DNA of 64,000 nucleotides from Nitrospirota bacterium (GCA_020052615.1 JAGVOT010000123.1:152047-216046), one strand, 5' to 3'; shown: positions 9,533 to 20,323, counted from the stretch's first letter. Notes: a model not told the origin generated them from the sequence alone. Made by a program: numbers and translations.

Positions 9533-10783
9533 ATGCATATTCTCTATCTCCATCAATATTTTGTTCCTCCTGACGGCAGCGGCGGAACGCGTTCCTACGA
9601 GATCGCGCGGCGTTTCGTCCGAGATGGACATTCAGTGACACTCATCACCACGAGGGCGTATATTCCCGGATATTACTTCACCGGGGAAAAAGGAAAGGTT
9701 GTCGAAATTGAAGGCATACACATCATTGCACTCGATGTCCCGTATTCCAACAAGTTCTCCTACGTCAGACGGTTATTCTCTTTTCTGCAATTTATCATAT
9801 TGGCGACCTGGAAGTCTGTACAAATGCGGGATGTGGACGTAATTTACGCAACGAGCACACCGCTGACCATCGCCATACCCGCCCTGATAGCGAAACATTG
9901 GCACCGACGGCCGCTCGTCTTCGAGATCAGAGACCTCTGGCCGGAGTTGCCGATCGCTGTGGGCGCCCTCAAAAATACCGTGCTAATATGGATGGCAAGA
10001 AGACTCGAACGCATGTCCTATGCTCACTCGGATCGGATAATTGCTCTTTCGCCCGGAATGAAGGAAGGGATCGTTCGGGCCGGATATCCGGAAAAGAATG
10101 TCACGGTAATACCGAATGGCTGTGATATTGATCAATTCCAGGTCCCCGAAGATGCTGGAAAAGACTTTCTCGAAGAACATCCCTATCTCAAGGGCGGTCC
10201 GCTAGTCGTTTACGCGGGGACGCTGGGTTTGATCAACGGCGTTGAGTATCTTGTGGAAATTGCGGCGGAAGTAAAAAAAAGTACGCCTACCGTGCGATTT
10301 CTCATTGTAGGTGACGGAAGGCAAAGGGAACGAATCACGAAAAAGGCAAAAGACCTGGGTGTTCTCAATGAGACTTTGTGGATCATCCCCCCGATATCGA
10401 AAAAAAAGATACCTGCTTTGCTTTCTGCCAGTTCGATCGCAACTTCGCTATTCATTGACCTCCCGGAGATGTGGAACAATTCCGCCAACAAATTCTTTGA
10501 TGCGATTGCGGCAGGACGCCCACTCATGATAAACTACCAAGGTTGGCATGCTGACTTGCTCATGAAATATGGTGCAGGAATTGTGGTTCCACAGCATAGC
10601 GCTCGACGCGCAGCAGAGATTCTGGAAGCCTATGCTATGGATAGCGAAAAGCTATCTCAATCGAGAAGAGCTGCGTCTATGATGGCCTCAAGCCATTTTA
10701 ATCGAGAAAGTCTGTTTAGTGAACTACGTAAAGTAGTTGACGAAATATATGATGGATCACACTACGGGACGATAAGCTCGTGA
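9533..10783 (+). CDS. Family 4 glycosyltransferase, WbuB/WcaI-like
   Basis: A 416-residue protein with the opening ILYLHQYFVPPDGSGGTRSYE, characteristic of WbuB-type GT4 enzymes that act early in O-antigen synthesis. FEIRDLWPELPIAVG is a diagnostic block of this subgroup, and VVYAGTLGLINGVEYLVE begins the donor domain. A hydrophobic stretch (about residues 80-95) and an amphipathic helix near RLERMSYAHSDRI suggest membrane association. WbuB itself adds L-FucNAc in E. coli O26; whether the donor is the same here is unknown. Confidence 0.88.
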   Translation: MHILYLHQYFVPPDGSGGTRSYEIARRFVRDGHSVTLITTRAYIPGYYFTGEKGKVVEIEGIHIIALDVPYSNKFSYVRRLFSFLQFIILATWKSVQMRDVDVIYATSTPLTIAIPALIAKHWHRRPLVFEIRDLWPELPIAVGALKNTVLIWMARRLERMSYAHSDRIIALSPGMKEGIVRAGYPEKNVTVIPNGCDIDQFQVPEDAGKDFLEEHPYLKGGPLVVYAGTLGLINGVEYLVEIAAEVKKSTPTVRFLIVGDGRQRERITKKAKDLGVLNETLWIIPPISKKKIPALLSASSIATSLFIDLPEMWNNSANKFFDAIAAGRPLMINYQGWHADLLMKYGAGIVVPQHSARRAAEILEAYAMDSEKLSQSRRAASMMASSHFNRESLFSELRKVVDEIYDGSHYGTISS

Positions 10784-10793
10784 GCAAGATGTC

Positions 10794-11369
10794 ATGAATG
10801 TATCTGCGAACTACATATACTATAGAAAGTATCTGCCCGACTGTCAGAGCTATAATCGAATAAAGTTTGATCATCCATATCGTCATGAATTGATTCGACC
10901 GGCACTGTTTAATCCGCTACCGAAAGAAATTCTAAATATTGATGCTTCATTTACGGCGTGGTCTCTGATCGGAGCTTTATCAGCATGGCGCACCAGAAAA
11001 CTGATATACGAGGTTCATGTTATCAAGCATAATGATAACGTTGTACATGTTAGTGTAATTCTTCCCCGATACTATCGGTTCCCTTTCATGGGGCCTAAAG
11101 ATATTGAATGCGGACCTTGTTGGACGCATCCGGACCATCGGGGAAAGGGGCTCTTCACACGGATGTTGAAATGCATATTAAAGGAATATTCCGTAATAAA
11201 TGAATACTGCTGGATATTTTGCGAAGTGTCAAATATTCCCTCACTAAAAGGGATTGAGCGAGCTGGTTTTATTAGGTTTGGAGCCGGATTTCGGTCGCAG
11301 CCTCTGGGAATAAAAATATTGGGGAAATTTGTTCTTAATTCCGAACTCAGGAAACAGCATGCTCGTTGA
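10794..11369 (+). CDS. GNAT-family N-acetyltransferase in the glycan locus
   Basis: A 191-residue protein. The central CGPCWTHPDHRGKGLFTRMLKC block holds the acetyl-CoA pyrophosphate-binding loop (HRGKGLFTRM, the R/Q-x-x-G-x-G/A pattern of GNAT motif A). SNIPSLKGIERAGFIRFG matches motif B, where an aged or new side chain contacts CoA. It starts 10 bases after the WbuB-like gene and overlaps the next gene's likely start. In this setting the natural substrate could be an amino-sugar nucleotide, perhaps the 4-amino sugar made by the downstream enzymes. That last step is inference. Confidence 0.75.
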   Translation: MNVSANYIYYRKYLPDCQSYNRIKFDHPYRHELIRPALFNPLPKEILNIDASFTAWSLIGALSAWRTRKLIYEVHVIKHNDNVVHVSVILPRYYRFPFMGPKDIECGPCWTHPDHRGKGLFTRMLKCILKEYSVINEYCWIFCEVSNIPSLKGIERAGFIRFGAGFRSQPLGIKILGKFVLNSELRKQHAR

Positions 11370-12273
11370 ATCGTTTCAACCCATAGACGTTCCTCTGTTT
11401 CCTTTGAAGCATGCGACTGCTGATGAATATTGTCTGTCCTTGAGAGTATGTCGGGGTATGAGTTACTGGTGGTATCAAGATCCGGCAAATCAACGCCATA
11501 CCTATTCCAAACCTTTTCAGGACGGCTTCTCGTCATGGTGGTATCAGATAAAGCCCGGCTTCGCTTGGCCGGTAAATATATTAAATGCACTAACAGATAT
11601 TGATTTGCCTTTTGCGAAGCGTTACCTTGGATGCCAATATGTGGTCGAAGACGCTGCTCAAGCGAATTCATTTATCTTCGTGAATGTAATTCAGAATCTG
11701 CCTCTTTATTCGTCGGCGTCCATTCCTGAAAAACGACGCGCTATAAAAAAAGGATTACGACTGTGTTCTCTGTATATTCTGGACCACTTTGATAAAGAAG
11801 TTGTCGAAGGTTGCAGGGAATCTTGGAATAACCTTGTACGTCGCACCGGATGGAAAACGGTTGTCTCTCAGCTTGAATTCGAGGAGAGTTGGAAAGCACT
11901 TGTGAATCTCCCCGGAACATCAATCTTGGTCGGATGCGAAAAGGAAACTGGAAAAATCGCTGGTTTCCTAATAATAAAAATAATAAATCAAACGGCATAT
12001 GTTGATACCATAGCATCCATGGATACACTTTTGCACTTGAATGTAAACGATGCGCTATTGTATGCGTTCCTGGTCAATGCACAACGCATTCCGACAGTAC
12101 AAAATGCTCATTATTCACTCGTTTCAAACGTTATAAAACTTGAACGATTCAAGCGATCGCTAGGATTTGTGCCGATAAAGTATCCTGCTCGAACGGTCTT
12201 GACGCCAGGAGTCGGAATTATGCTTAAACGGCTGTTTCCTGACAAATATAAGCGACTTATCGGGAAAGACTAA
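11359..12273 (+). CDS. GNAT/FemAB-like acyltransferase-fold protein
   Basis: About 304 residues from the ATG at 11359, which overlaps the end of the upstream GNAT gene by 11 bases; a frame start at 11329 is less likely. The pattern SIPEKRRAIKKGLRL followed by a C-terminal acetyltransferase-like half (AGFLIIKIINQTAYVDTIAS, then LNVNDALLYAFLVNA) resembles the GNAT_6/FemAB-like proteins found in glycan loci. These transfer acyl or aminoacyl groups. No catalytic residue can be assigned with confidence. It is tightly coupled to the preceding GNAT and lies just before the initiating transferase. Confidence 0.55.
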   Translation: MLVESFQPIDVPLFPLKHATADEYCLSLRVCRGMSYWWYQDPANQRHTYSKPFQDGFSSWWYQIKPGFAWPVNILNALTDIDLPFAKRYLGCQYVVEDAAQANSFIFVNVIQNLPLYSSASIPEKRRAIKKGLRLCSLYILDHFDKEVVEGCRESWNNLVRRTGWKTVVSQLEFEESWKALVNLPGTSILVGCEKETGKIAGFLIIKIINQTAYVDTIASMDTLLHLNVNDALLYAFLVNAQRIPTVQNAHYSLVSNVIKLERFKRSLGFVPIKYPARTVLTPGVGIMLKRLFPDKYKRLIGKD

Positions 12274-12324
12274 ACTTAAGAATAAAATATTTTCACATTC
12301 CGTGATATGTAGATAAAGGATGAG

Positions 12325-12966
12325 ATGATTTCTCCTGCCCAGCGATTTGCAAAGCGATGTTTTGATATAGGTGCGTCTTTTTTAGGATTAGTTTGTACAT
12401 GTTGGATATTAATTGCTGCATATATTGTGGCAACCATCGACACCCGAAAAAATGGGTTTTTCTTGCAGACGCGAATTGGACGAAATGGAGTTCCTTTTAG
12501 AACTGTCAAGATACGAACAATGCGAGATGATGCTTTCATCTCCACGACGGTGACGACTTCTCGTGATCCGAGGATAACGACGTTAGGTGGTTATATTAGA
12601 AAATATAAAATCGATGAACTACCTCAACTCATGAATGTGTTGTTCGGAGATATGAGCATCGTCGGTCCACGTCCTGATGTCCCTGGATTCGCAGATATGT
12701 TGACTGGCAACGATAGGATCATCTTGTCTGTTCGTCCGGGAATCACCGGACCAGCAACATTGAAATACCGAAATGAGGAAGAACTGCTTGCACTGCAGGA
12801 TGATCCAGATAGATTTAACAAGGAAGTGCTGTTTTGTGATAAAGTCAGGCTTAATCGTGAATATATTGAGAATTACAGCTTTGTGAAAGATATCGGGTAT
12901 ATTATTGAGACGCTTAATCTGAGCAAGCGGTGCAAGGACCGAATTATTCATGTTAACAAAAAGTAA
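12325..12966 (+). CDS. Initiating sugar-phosphate transferase, PglC-like monotopic PGT
   Basis: A 213-residue protein starting with a single re-entrant hydrophobic helix (about residues 15-37) and then the Bac_transf domain. The catalytic Asp-Glu pair is visible in KIDELPQL at D97-E98, and GPRPDVPGF is the uridine/phosphate-binding motif. Such enzymes move a phospho-sugar from a UDP-sugar to undecaprenyl phosphate, the first membrane step of glycan assembly. The next two genes encode PglE- and PglF-like enzymes, so the substrate may be a bacillosamine-type amino sugar. The ATG at 12325 has an AAAGGA site 5 bases upstream. Confidence 0.88.
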   Translation: MISPAQRFAKRCFDIGASFLGLVCTCWILIAAYIVATIDTRKNGFFLQTRIGRNGVPFRTVKIRTMRDDAFISTTVTTSRDPRITTLGGYIRKYKIDELPQLMNVLFGDMSIVGPRPDVPGFADMLTGNDRIILSVRPGITGPATLKYRNEEELLALQDDPDRFNKEVLFCDKVRLNREYIENYSFVKDIGYIIETLNLSKRCKDRIIHVNKK

Positions 12967-14122
12967 CGTGTTTAAGCGCATATATCTTTCTCCTCCTCAT
13001 ATGAGCGGAGAAGAGCAGCGCTATGTTGCAGAAGCATTTGATAGCAATTGGATCTCGCCCTTGGGGCCACAGGTAGATGCTTTCGAGCGGGAGTTCTGTG
13101 GCCGAGTTGGGATTCCTCACGCAGTTGCGCTTAACAGCGGCACAGCCGCGTTGCATATTGCTCTGCGCCTTCTTGGTTTGGGAAAAAAGGATGACGTAAT
13201 TGCCCCAACGCTCACATTTATCGGTGGCGTAAGCCCGGCAGTTTTCCAGGGCGCTACCTTAACCTTTATTGATTCGGACCGAGAATCATGGAACATGGAT
13301 CCCTCATTGCTTCAAGAAGTACTATCTGAGAAAAAGAAAAAAGGATGCATGCCGAAAGTTGTGATCTGCGCTGATATCTACGGTCAGTGCGCTGACTACG
13401 ACAGGATCGGCAGGATATGTGAAGAATATGGCATTCCCCTTATCATGGATTCCGCAGAAGCCCTTGGGGCGATTTATAAGGACCGCAATGCCGGAAACGC
13501 AGGGAAGGCGGCGATCTACTCCTTTAACGGGAATAAGATTATCACTACGTCCGGCGGCGGAATGCTCGCTTCAGATGATAAGACGTTGATCGAACATGCC
13601 CGGTTCTTGTCGCAGCAAGCCCGTGACCCCGCGCCGCATTATGAACATAGTCAGATTGGATATAACTATCGAATGAGCAATATCCTTGCGGCGATCGGTC
13701 GAGGTCAATTGAAAGTGCTTGACGAACGCGTTAAACAGAAAAAAATGATCTTCGAACGTTACCAAAAGGCCCTGGCCGAAGTCCCTGGTGTCGAGTTCAT
13801 GCCGGAAGCCGGTTACGGCACATGTACACGATGGCTCACTGTCATACTGATCACGCCTGAGCTTTATGGATATGATCGCGAGATAGTTCGCTTGGCCCTC
13901 GAAGAGCAGAACATCGAATCCCGCGCTGTTTGGAAACCCATGCATCTGCAGCCGGTATTTAAAGGTGCTCCAATTCGTGGAGGAGAGGTAGCAGAGGACC
14001 TTTTCAACAGAGGTCTTTGTCTGCCGTCTGGTACAGCGATGTCTGATACGGACATAGACCGAGTGATCGACGTTATCATTAAGGTTCATAATAAGGGGTA
14101 CGAATATAACAGGATACTATGA
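12950..14122 (+). CDS. PLP-dependent sugar-nucleotide aminotransferase, PglE-like (DegT/DnrJ/EryC1/StrS)
   Basis: A 390-residue protein overlapping the PGT gene by 17 bases. ALNSGTAALHIALRLLG binds the PLP phosphate region. MDSAEALGAIYKDR holds the ring-stacking acidic residue. SFNGNKIITTSGGGM carries the Schiff-base lysine at K196 in the form known from PglE of Campylobacter. It would aminate a UDP-4-keto-6-deoxy-GlcNAc to the 4-amino sugar. The 4,6-dehydratase that makes this substrate is encoded by the next gene, with a 4-base overlap, which strongly supports the assignment. Product specificity (bacillosamine or a relative) remains inferred. Confidence 0.9.
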   Translation: MLTKSNVFKRIYLSPPHMSGEEQRYVAEAFDSNWISPLGPQVDAFEREFCGRVGIPHAVALNSGTAALHIALRLLGLGKKDDVIAPTLTFIGGVSPAVFQGATLTFIDSDRESWNMDPSLLQEVLSEKKKKGCMPKVVICADIYGQCADYDRIGRICEEYGIPLIMDSAEALGAIYKDRNAGNAGKAAIYSFNGNKIITTSGGGMLASDDKTLIEHARFLSQQARDPAPHYEHSQIGYNYRMSNILAAIGRGQLKVLDERVKQKKMIFERYQKALAEVPGVEFMPEAGYGTCTRWLTVILITPELYGYDREIVRLALEEQNIESRAVWKPMHLQPVFKGAPIRGGEVAEDLFNRGLCLPSGTAMSDTDIDRVIDVIIKVHNKGYEYNRIL

Positions 14123-16089
14123 ATTTTGTAAAAATTAGCATATTTACTCCGACGAGACTGAAGCGTGCTGTGCTATTTGCAGCTCTTGACGGGATCTGTG
14201 TGCTCATCTCCCTGGTGTTTTCATTCCTGCTGAGGTTCGAGTTCGTCATTCCTCCCGCCTTTGCTGCAAGTATGTTCAAGGCTCTGTTCTTGTTCCTCAT
14301 CGTCAAATTGACCATATTCATGTTCTTCAAACTCTATAGAATGACCTGGCGCTATGTAAGCGTCGGCGATATATGGAATATATTTACAGCCACCGTAATA
14401 GCTGAATTGCTTCTGGTCATCCTGGTCATGGTCCCGCTCTCAAAGACCTATGTGAGCAATTCGTCTATTAACATATTTCCGTTTCCCAGAAGTGTATTTA
14501 TATTCGACACCGTTCTGACGTTCTTCTTTATCTCTGCTGTTCGAGGCTCGAAGCGATTCTATCTTGAGATCATCCAAAAGCGGAAATACCGATCGGAAGG
14601 CAAGCGTACTATCATCCTCGGCGCAGGGGATACGGGAGAAATGGTTATTCGTGACATATTCCGGCAGGACTTCTCCGAATTCTATCCCGTGGCCTTTCTC
14701 GACGACAATGCGCTCAAGGTCGGTTCTTCTGTTCACGGTGTGCGGGTAGAAGGAGCGATCGACAGTATAAAGTACTCGGTCAAACGGCATCATGCGGACG
14801 CTGTTATCATCGCAATTCCTAACCTTGACCACAAAACACTGAAGGTTATCTATACTCTTTCCCGGGAATCTGGCGTAAAAACGGTCAAGATCGTTCCCAG
14901 GATGTATGATATTCACAAGCCAGCTATTAACCTTAAGAACCTGGAGGACATCAGCATCGAGGACCTCATCGGCAGGCAGCTGGTCGAGGTCGATAATGAG
15001 GCGATAACCGCTTTTCTGACCGGTAAGGTCGTTTTAATCACGGGAGCAGGGGGGTCCATTGGTTCTGAACTGGCCATGCAGGTTGCCGGAAAAGAGCCGC
15101 GCCGTCTTATCCTCCTTGATGCCGACGAGACCGATCTTCACAATCTTGAGCTGAAACTTAAAATGGCCTTTCCCGGACCGCCTCCATCCAGCAGGCTGTC
15201 GGACGGAAAGCTCCTCCCCCAGGAACTATTTCTTCCCAACTGCTGTATCGTCTCGTTCGTTGTTGCCGATATTCGTGAAAAGTCCCTGCTGGACCAGATA
15301 TTTTCCGCTGTTCTCCCCGATGTGGTCTTCCACGCCGCTGCCTATAAGCACGTGCCCATGATGGAGTACAATGCCCAGGAAGCCGTAAAAGTGAACATCT
15401 TCGGCACCGGCAATCTGGCGGAGGCGTCTGTCCGGTTCGGCGTGAAGAAGTTCATCATGATCTCGACGGACAAGGCCGTGCGGCCGACCAGTGTCATGGG
15501 CGCAACGAAGCGCCTGGCCGAGCATATCTGCAAGACCTACAATAACGGAAGCGATACGGAATTTGTTTCAGTCCGCTTTGGAAATGTGCTGGGAAGCCGG
15601 GGAAGCGTGCTCCCCACCTTCCTTGAACAGCTCCGCCATGGCGGACCACTGACCGTGACCCATCCCGATATGGTTCGCTATTTCATGACCATCCACGAGG
15701 CCGTGTCGCTCGTGCTCCAGGCCTCGGTCCTGGGAAAGGGCGGCGAGGTCATGGTCCTGGACATGGGCGACCCTGTGAAGATCGTGAATCTTGCCGAAGA
15801 CCTCATCAGGATACACGGCCTTGAGCCGGGCCGGGACGTGGACATAGTCTTTTCGGGCATCCGGCCTGGAGAGAAATTATTTGAGGAAATGCTGACCGCC
15901 GAAGAGGGGACATTGGCCAGCAAACACTCAAAGATATTCGTCGCGCGCGACACTGAAGTGTTTTCAAGGACGGAGCTCGACAGGATCCTGGGAGAGTTCC
16001 TGACCCTTACGCTTGCCGGCATACAGAGCAACCACGATGGAAGTATCCGCAAGGCGCTTAAAAAGCATGTGAAGCATTATAATATATAA
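14119..16089 (+). CDS. Membrane-bound nucleotide-sugar 4,6-dehydratase, PglF/CapD-like
   Basis: A 656-residue protein with four N-terminal membrane helices (about residues 15-150), a CoA_binding-like Rossmann domain (about 165-290) and a C-terminal extended SDR domain. GAGGSIGSE near residue 306 binds NAD. In the catalytic site the usual YxxxK is replaced by MxxxK (M460, K464 in VMGATKR), preceded by MISTDKA, as in the PglF/WbpM subgroup. It would convert UDP-GlcNAc to the 4-keto-6-deoxy sugar used by the adjacent aminotransferase. A 4-base overlap couples it to that gene. Slightly longer than Campylobacter PglF because of a loop around residues 354-373. Confidence 0.92.
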   Translation: MNFVKISIFTPTRLKRAVLFAALDGICVLISLVFSFLLRFEFVIPPAFAASMFKALFLFLIVKLTIFMFFKLYRMTWRYVSVGDIWNIFTATVIAELLLVILVMVPLSKTYVSNSSINIFPFPRSVFIFDTVLTFFFISAVRGSKRFYLEIIQKRKYRSEGKRTIILGAGDTGEMVIRDIFRQDFSEFYPVAFLDDNALKVGSSVHGVRVEGAIDSIKYSVKRHHADAVIIAIPNLDHKTLKVIYTLSRESGVKTVKIVPRMYDIHKPAINLKNLEDISIEDLIGRQLVEVDNEAITAFLTGKVVLITGAGGSIGSELAMQVAGKEPRRLILLDADETDLHNLELKLKMAFPGPPPSSRLSDGKLLPQELFLPNCCIVSFVVADIREKSLLDQIFSAVLPDVVFHAAAYKHVPMMEYNAQEAVKVNIFGTGNLAEASVRFGVKKFIMISTDKAVRPTSVMGATKRLAEHICKTYNNGSDTEFVSVRFGNVLGSRGSVLPTFLEQLRHGGPLTVTHPDMVRYFMTIHEAVSLVLQASVLGKGGEVMVLDMGDPVKIVNLAEDLIRIHGLEPGRDVDIVFSGIRPGEKLFEEMLTAEEGTLASKHSKIFVARDTEVFSRTELDRILGEFLTLTLAGIQSNHDGSIRKALKKHVKHYNI

Positions 16090-16138
16090 TGACGATAATT
16101 TGTCATCTCGTCATCGGGATCCCCTGAAGGAAACTATT

Positions 16139-16750
16139 ATGAATGAAAACGTCGTCTGGCACCATGCCACGGTCACCCGCAAACGCCGCGAGAATATGAA
16201 CAGCCACCGGAGCGTCATTCTCTGGTTTACCGGTCTCTCCAACTCGGGGAAATCGACGATCGCCCATGCAACGGAGGAGCAACTCCATACCCGGGGCTGC
16301 CGTACCTTTGTATTCGACGGTGACAATGTGCGACACGGACTGTGCGCCGATCTCGGTTTTTCCCGCGAGGACCGCGATGAGAACATCCGCAGGGTCGGCG
16401 AGATGTCGAAGCTGTTCGTCGAGGCGGGAATTATAGCGCTGACGGCCTTCATATCGCCCTTTCGCGGCGATCGCAACCGGGTGCGCAACCTCGTGCAGGA
16501 AGGCGATTTTCTCGAAATATTCTGCAAATGTCCATTGGAGGTATGCGAACAGCGGGATGTGAAAGGCCACTACAAAAAGGCGCGTCTTGGAGAGATCAAG
16601 GAGTTCACCGGCATCTCATCTCCCTATGAGGAGCCGATACACCCGGATCTGGTCCTCACGACTGACACATTATCTGTCGAACAGTGCGTGGATAAAGTCG
16701 TTGATCTGTTGAGGCAACGAGGAGTAATCAATATTACAGCGAATTCATAG
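16139..16750 (+). CDS. cysC: Adenylylsulfate (APS) kinase
   Basis: About 203 residues from the ATG at 16139, which has AAGGAA eight bases upstream. The Walker A loop is GLSNSGKST, and FDGDNVRHGL with GFSREDRDENIRRVGEM is the APS-binding signature of CysC. The enzyme phosphorylates APS to PAPS, the donor for sulfate assimilation and sulfotransferases. It follows the dehydratase by 49 bases. No cysD/cysN, PAPS reductase or sulfotransferase is visible in the window. A role in providing PAPS for glycan sulfation is possible but is only suggested by position. Confidence 0.93.
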   Translation: MNENVVWHHATVTRKRRENMNSHRSVILWFTGLSNSGKSTIAHATEEQLHTRGCRTFVFDGDNVRHGLCADLGFSREDRDENIRRVGEMSKLFVEAGIIALTAFISPFRGDRNRVRNLVQEGDFLEIFCKCPLEVCEQRDVKGHYKKARLGEIKEFTGISSPYEEPIHPDLVLTTDTLSVEQCVDKVVDLLRQRGVINITANS

Positions 16751-16821
16751 TTTAATATTCATCAAAGAACTTCAATAAAATACAACAGGGGTTCTTCGTG
16801 AACTTCATGGCAAAGAGGTAG

Positions 16822-17937
<1,116 letters not shown>

Positions 17938-17999
17938 TTCAATACAAGATTCGATAAGAAAACCGACAGGCATGCCGGCCTGTTCTCTGGAGATATTTC

Positions 18000-18767
18000 A
18001 TGATCCTTGTTACCAATGACGACGGCGTCTATTCGCCCGGCATACAGCTTCTCGCCAAGCGCCTGAAGGCCCTTGACGATGTCATCATTGTCGCGCCGGA
18101 CCGGGAGAGGAGCGCTGCCGGCCATTCCATGACGCTTCACCGGCCCCTGCTGATAGAACAGGTGAAGGACGGGGTCTACAGCGTGAACGGCACCCCCACG
18201 GACTGCGTGAACATAGCCATCAAGGGGCTTCTGAAGGAAACGCCGAAACTCGTGGTGTCGGGGATCAACAAGGGCCCGAACATGGGCGATGATGTGACCT
18301 ATTCCGGTACCGTGGCAGGCGCCATCGAAGCGCTGATCCTCGATGTTCCTTCATTCTCCATATCCCTTGCCGCCCGTGAGAATTTCCGCTTTGCCGACGC
18401 GTCCGAGGTGGCTCTACAGGTCGCCCGCATGGTCCTGGAACAGGGCCTATCCAAGGGAACGATCCTCAACGTGAACGTGCCAAACCTGCCGGTGGCTGAG
18501 TTCAAGGGAACGGCCATTACCCGCCTCGGTAAACGCATCTATCATCAGATGACCGTGGAGCGGGTCGACCCGCGCGGCAAGAAATACTACTGGATCGGCG
18601 GAGGGGAGCCGGAGTGGGAGCGTGATCCCGGCACGGACTTCGACGCCATCGACCGGGGCATGGTCTCCATCTCTCCGCTGCATCTCGACCTTACCGATTA
18701 CGCCGCCTTCGACCGGTTGAGATCTGCCACCACGTTGACCTATGGGCCCGTGATCCATCAAGAATAA
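18000..18767 (+). CDS. surE: 5'/3'-nucleotidase SurE
   Basis: A 255-residue protein beginning [13 protein letters not shown], where the NDD residues bind the divalent metal. [13 protein letters not shown] and [13 protein letters not shown] are further SurE blocks, and [22 protein letters not shown] completes the active site region. SurE dephosphorylates nucleoside monophosphates, and in many bacteria it is linked with pcm in a stationary-phase operon. Here pcm follows about 94 bases later on the same strand, matching that arrangement. Confidence 0.95.
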   Translation: MILVTNDDGVYSPGIQLLAKRLKALDDVIIVAPDRERSAAGHSMTLHRPLLIEQVKDGVYSVNGTPTDCVNIAIKGLLKETPKLVVSGINKGPNMGDDVTYSGTVAGAIEALILDVPSFSISLAARENFRFADASEVALQVARMVLEQGLSKGTILNVNVPNLPVAEFKGTAITRLGKRIYHQMTVERVDPRGKKYYWIGGGEPEWERDPGTDFDAIDRGMVSISPLHLDLTDYAAFDRLRSATTLTYGPVIHQE

Positions 18768-18861
18768 GATCAAAAGAATTTATTGCGCCGCCAGGTACAG
18801 GTCGAGCGCGAAACAAGACATTCCGCATGTAGTCGTTGAGCTTTTGCCAGTGTGCAGCTCT

Positions 18862-19524
18862 ATGGTTAATAATCTCATATCTTCACAATTCGAAAAAGAA
18901 CGCAACCGCATGGTGGACGAGCAGATCATCTCCCGCGGGGTGCGTGATCCGCGGGTGCTCGCCGCTATGCGCAAGGTGCCGCGCCACGAGTTCATGCCCG
19001 AGGCCCTCCGGCAGCAGGCGTATGGCGACCATGCCATGCCTATCGGAGAGGGCCAGACGATATCTCAGCCATATATTGTCGCGCTCATGACCGAGCTCCT
19101 GGAGCTCAAGGAAACCGACCGGGTTCTCGAGATCGGGACCGGATCGGGTTACCAGGCCGCGATCCTGTCGGAGCTTTGCGAGAAGGTCTTTACGATAGAA
19201 CGGGTAAAGACGCTTGCCGACAAGGCGCGTTCGGTCCTTGACCGGCTGGGCTGCCGGAACGTGGCTATGAAGGTCTATGACGGGACCTATGGGTGGAAGG
19301 AGATGGCGCCGTTCGATGCCATCATCGTTACGGCAGCCGCGCCTGATGTGCCCTCGGCATTGGTCGAGCAGCTCAAGGAGGGCGGCAGGCTGGTGATCCC
19401 CGTGGGAGAGCGGTTCACCCAGGACCTCAAGAAGGTCATCAAGTCGCCTTCCGGTCTGGTGACGCAGACCAGCATTCCCTGCATGTTCGTGCCGCTCATC
19501 GGAGCGCATGGATGGAAAGAATGA
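18862..19524 (+). CDS. pcm: Protein-L-isoaspartate O-methyltransferase
   Basis: About 220 residues from the ATG at 18862; an in-frame TTG at 18844 would add six. [19 protein letters not shown] and [18 protein letters not shown] are the PCMT signature and SAM-binding loop. [14 protein letters not shown] lies near the catalytic core. The enzyme methylates isoaspartyl residues and starts their repair in aged proteins. It follows surE, the usual partner. The C-terminal GRLVIPVGE is intact, and the length matches short bacterial forms. Confidence 0.95.
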   Translation: MVNNLISSQFEKERNRMVDEQIISRGVRDPRVLAAMRKVPRHEFMPEALRQQAYGDHAMPIGEGQTISQPYIVALMTELLELKETDRVLEIGTGSGYQAAILSELCEKVFTIERVKTLADKARSVLDRLGCRNVAMKVYDGTYGWKEMAPFDAIIVTAAAPDVPSALVEQLKEGGRLVIPVGERFTQDLKKVIKSPSGLVTQTSIPCMFVPLIGAHGWKE

Positions 19525-19570
19525 TGACGATTCGTTAACTTCAAAATGCAAGATCCTCCCTGATCTTTGA

Positions 19571-20224
19571 TCATCGGCGCAGCAGTACAGAGAGCGCTCC
19601 CAGCCCTCCATCGCACTGCCTGGCGCTGACAAAGGCGAGGACCTGCTTCCGGTAACGACCGACCAGCCGCCTGACAACCGCGTTCTTCAGCACCGGCCCT
19701 TTTACCGACCGCAGACCCCGGCCATGGATGATCTTGACGCATCGCCAATCCTTCCTGAAGGCTTCAATGAGGAAACGATCCAGTTCCTCGTCGACCTCGT
19801 CACCAGTGAATCCATGGAGGTCCAAATACCCCTGGACCGAGAAGTGCCCCGCGTGCAGTTTTCCGACGATCGTGCCGTTGACGACAGGATTGGTCCATTC
19901 GATGTATTCTTGTGTGTCCGATAGATTGATCGGACGGCTTCCCTCTGCGATCTGCCCGAGGATGGCCAGGGCGTCATCATCAGGATCGCCTTTCTCCCGT
20001 GCGGAAGCTGCTCGTTTTGACGTTTTCGCGCAAGGCAGCACCCGGAATGCGATGATCTCCCGGACATCGGTCATGGCGTCATCGAACAGCTCTTCCTCGG
20101 TTAGGGGTGGTGCTTCAGGAGGGGGAGGGGGAAAAAGGGCTGGTTCGGCTCGCCTGCGTTCGAGCTGCTTATTCAGTCTGTCAAAGGGGCGGTTGTTGAA
20201 TTCCCTGTTCTTGCCGGACATCAT
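19571..20224 (-). CDS. Smr-domain protein
   Basis: A 217-residue protein on the - strand. The C-terminal half is a Smr domain: LDLHGFTGDEVDEEL supplies the LDLHG motif and IIHGRGLRSVKGPVLK the HGxG motif. Smr domains in MutS2 and stand-alone proteins bind or nick nucleic acids. The N-terminal part is charged and proline-rich (PPPPPEAPPL) and looks disordered. Two adjacent ATGs (20224 and 20221) could serve as start. It converges with pcm; the two stops are 46 bases apart with no obvious terminator. The specific target of this protein is not predictable. Confidence 0.85.
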   Translation of the reverse strand: MMSGKNREFNNRPFDRLNKQLERRRAEPALFPPPPPEAPPLTEEELFDDAMTDVREIIAFRVLPCAKTSKRAASAREKGDPDDDALAILGQIAEGSRPINLSDTQEYIEWTNPVVNGTIVGKLHAGHFSVQGYLDLHGFTGDEVDEELDRFLIEAFRKDWRCVKIIHGRGLRSVKGPVLKNAVVRRLVGRYRKQVLAFVSARQCDGGLGALSVLLRR

Positions 20225-20323
20225 ACGATCTCATTCAAAGTCTCAGGCTCATGAACTGAGCTTTTGCGAGCTTTTGCGTTCTGACTGATCCTTGAGCATG
20301 AACCTCTAGGTCTTCATGTATCT

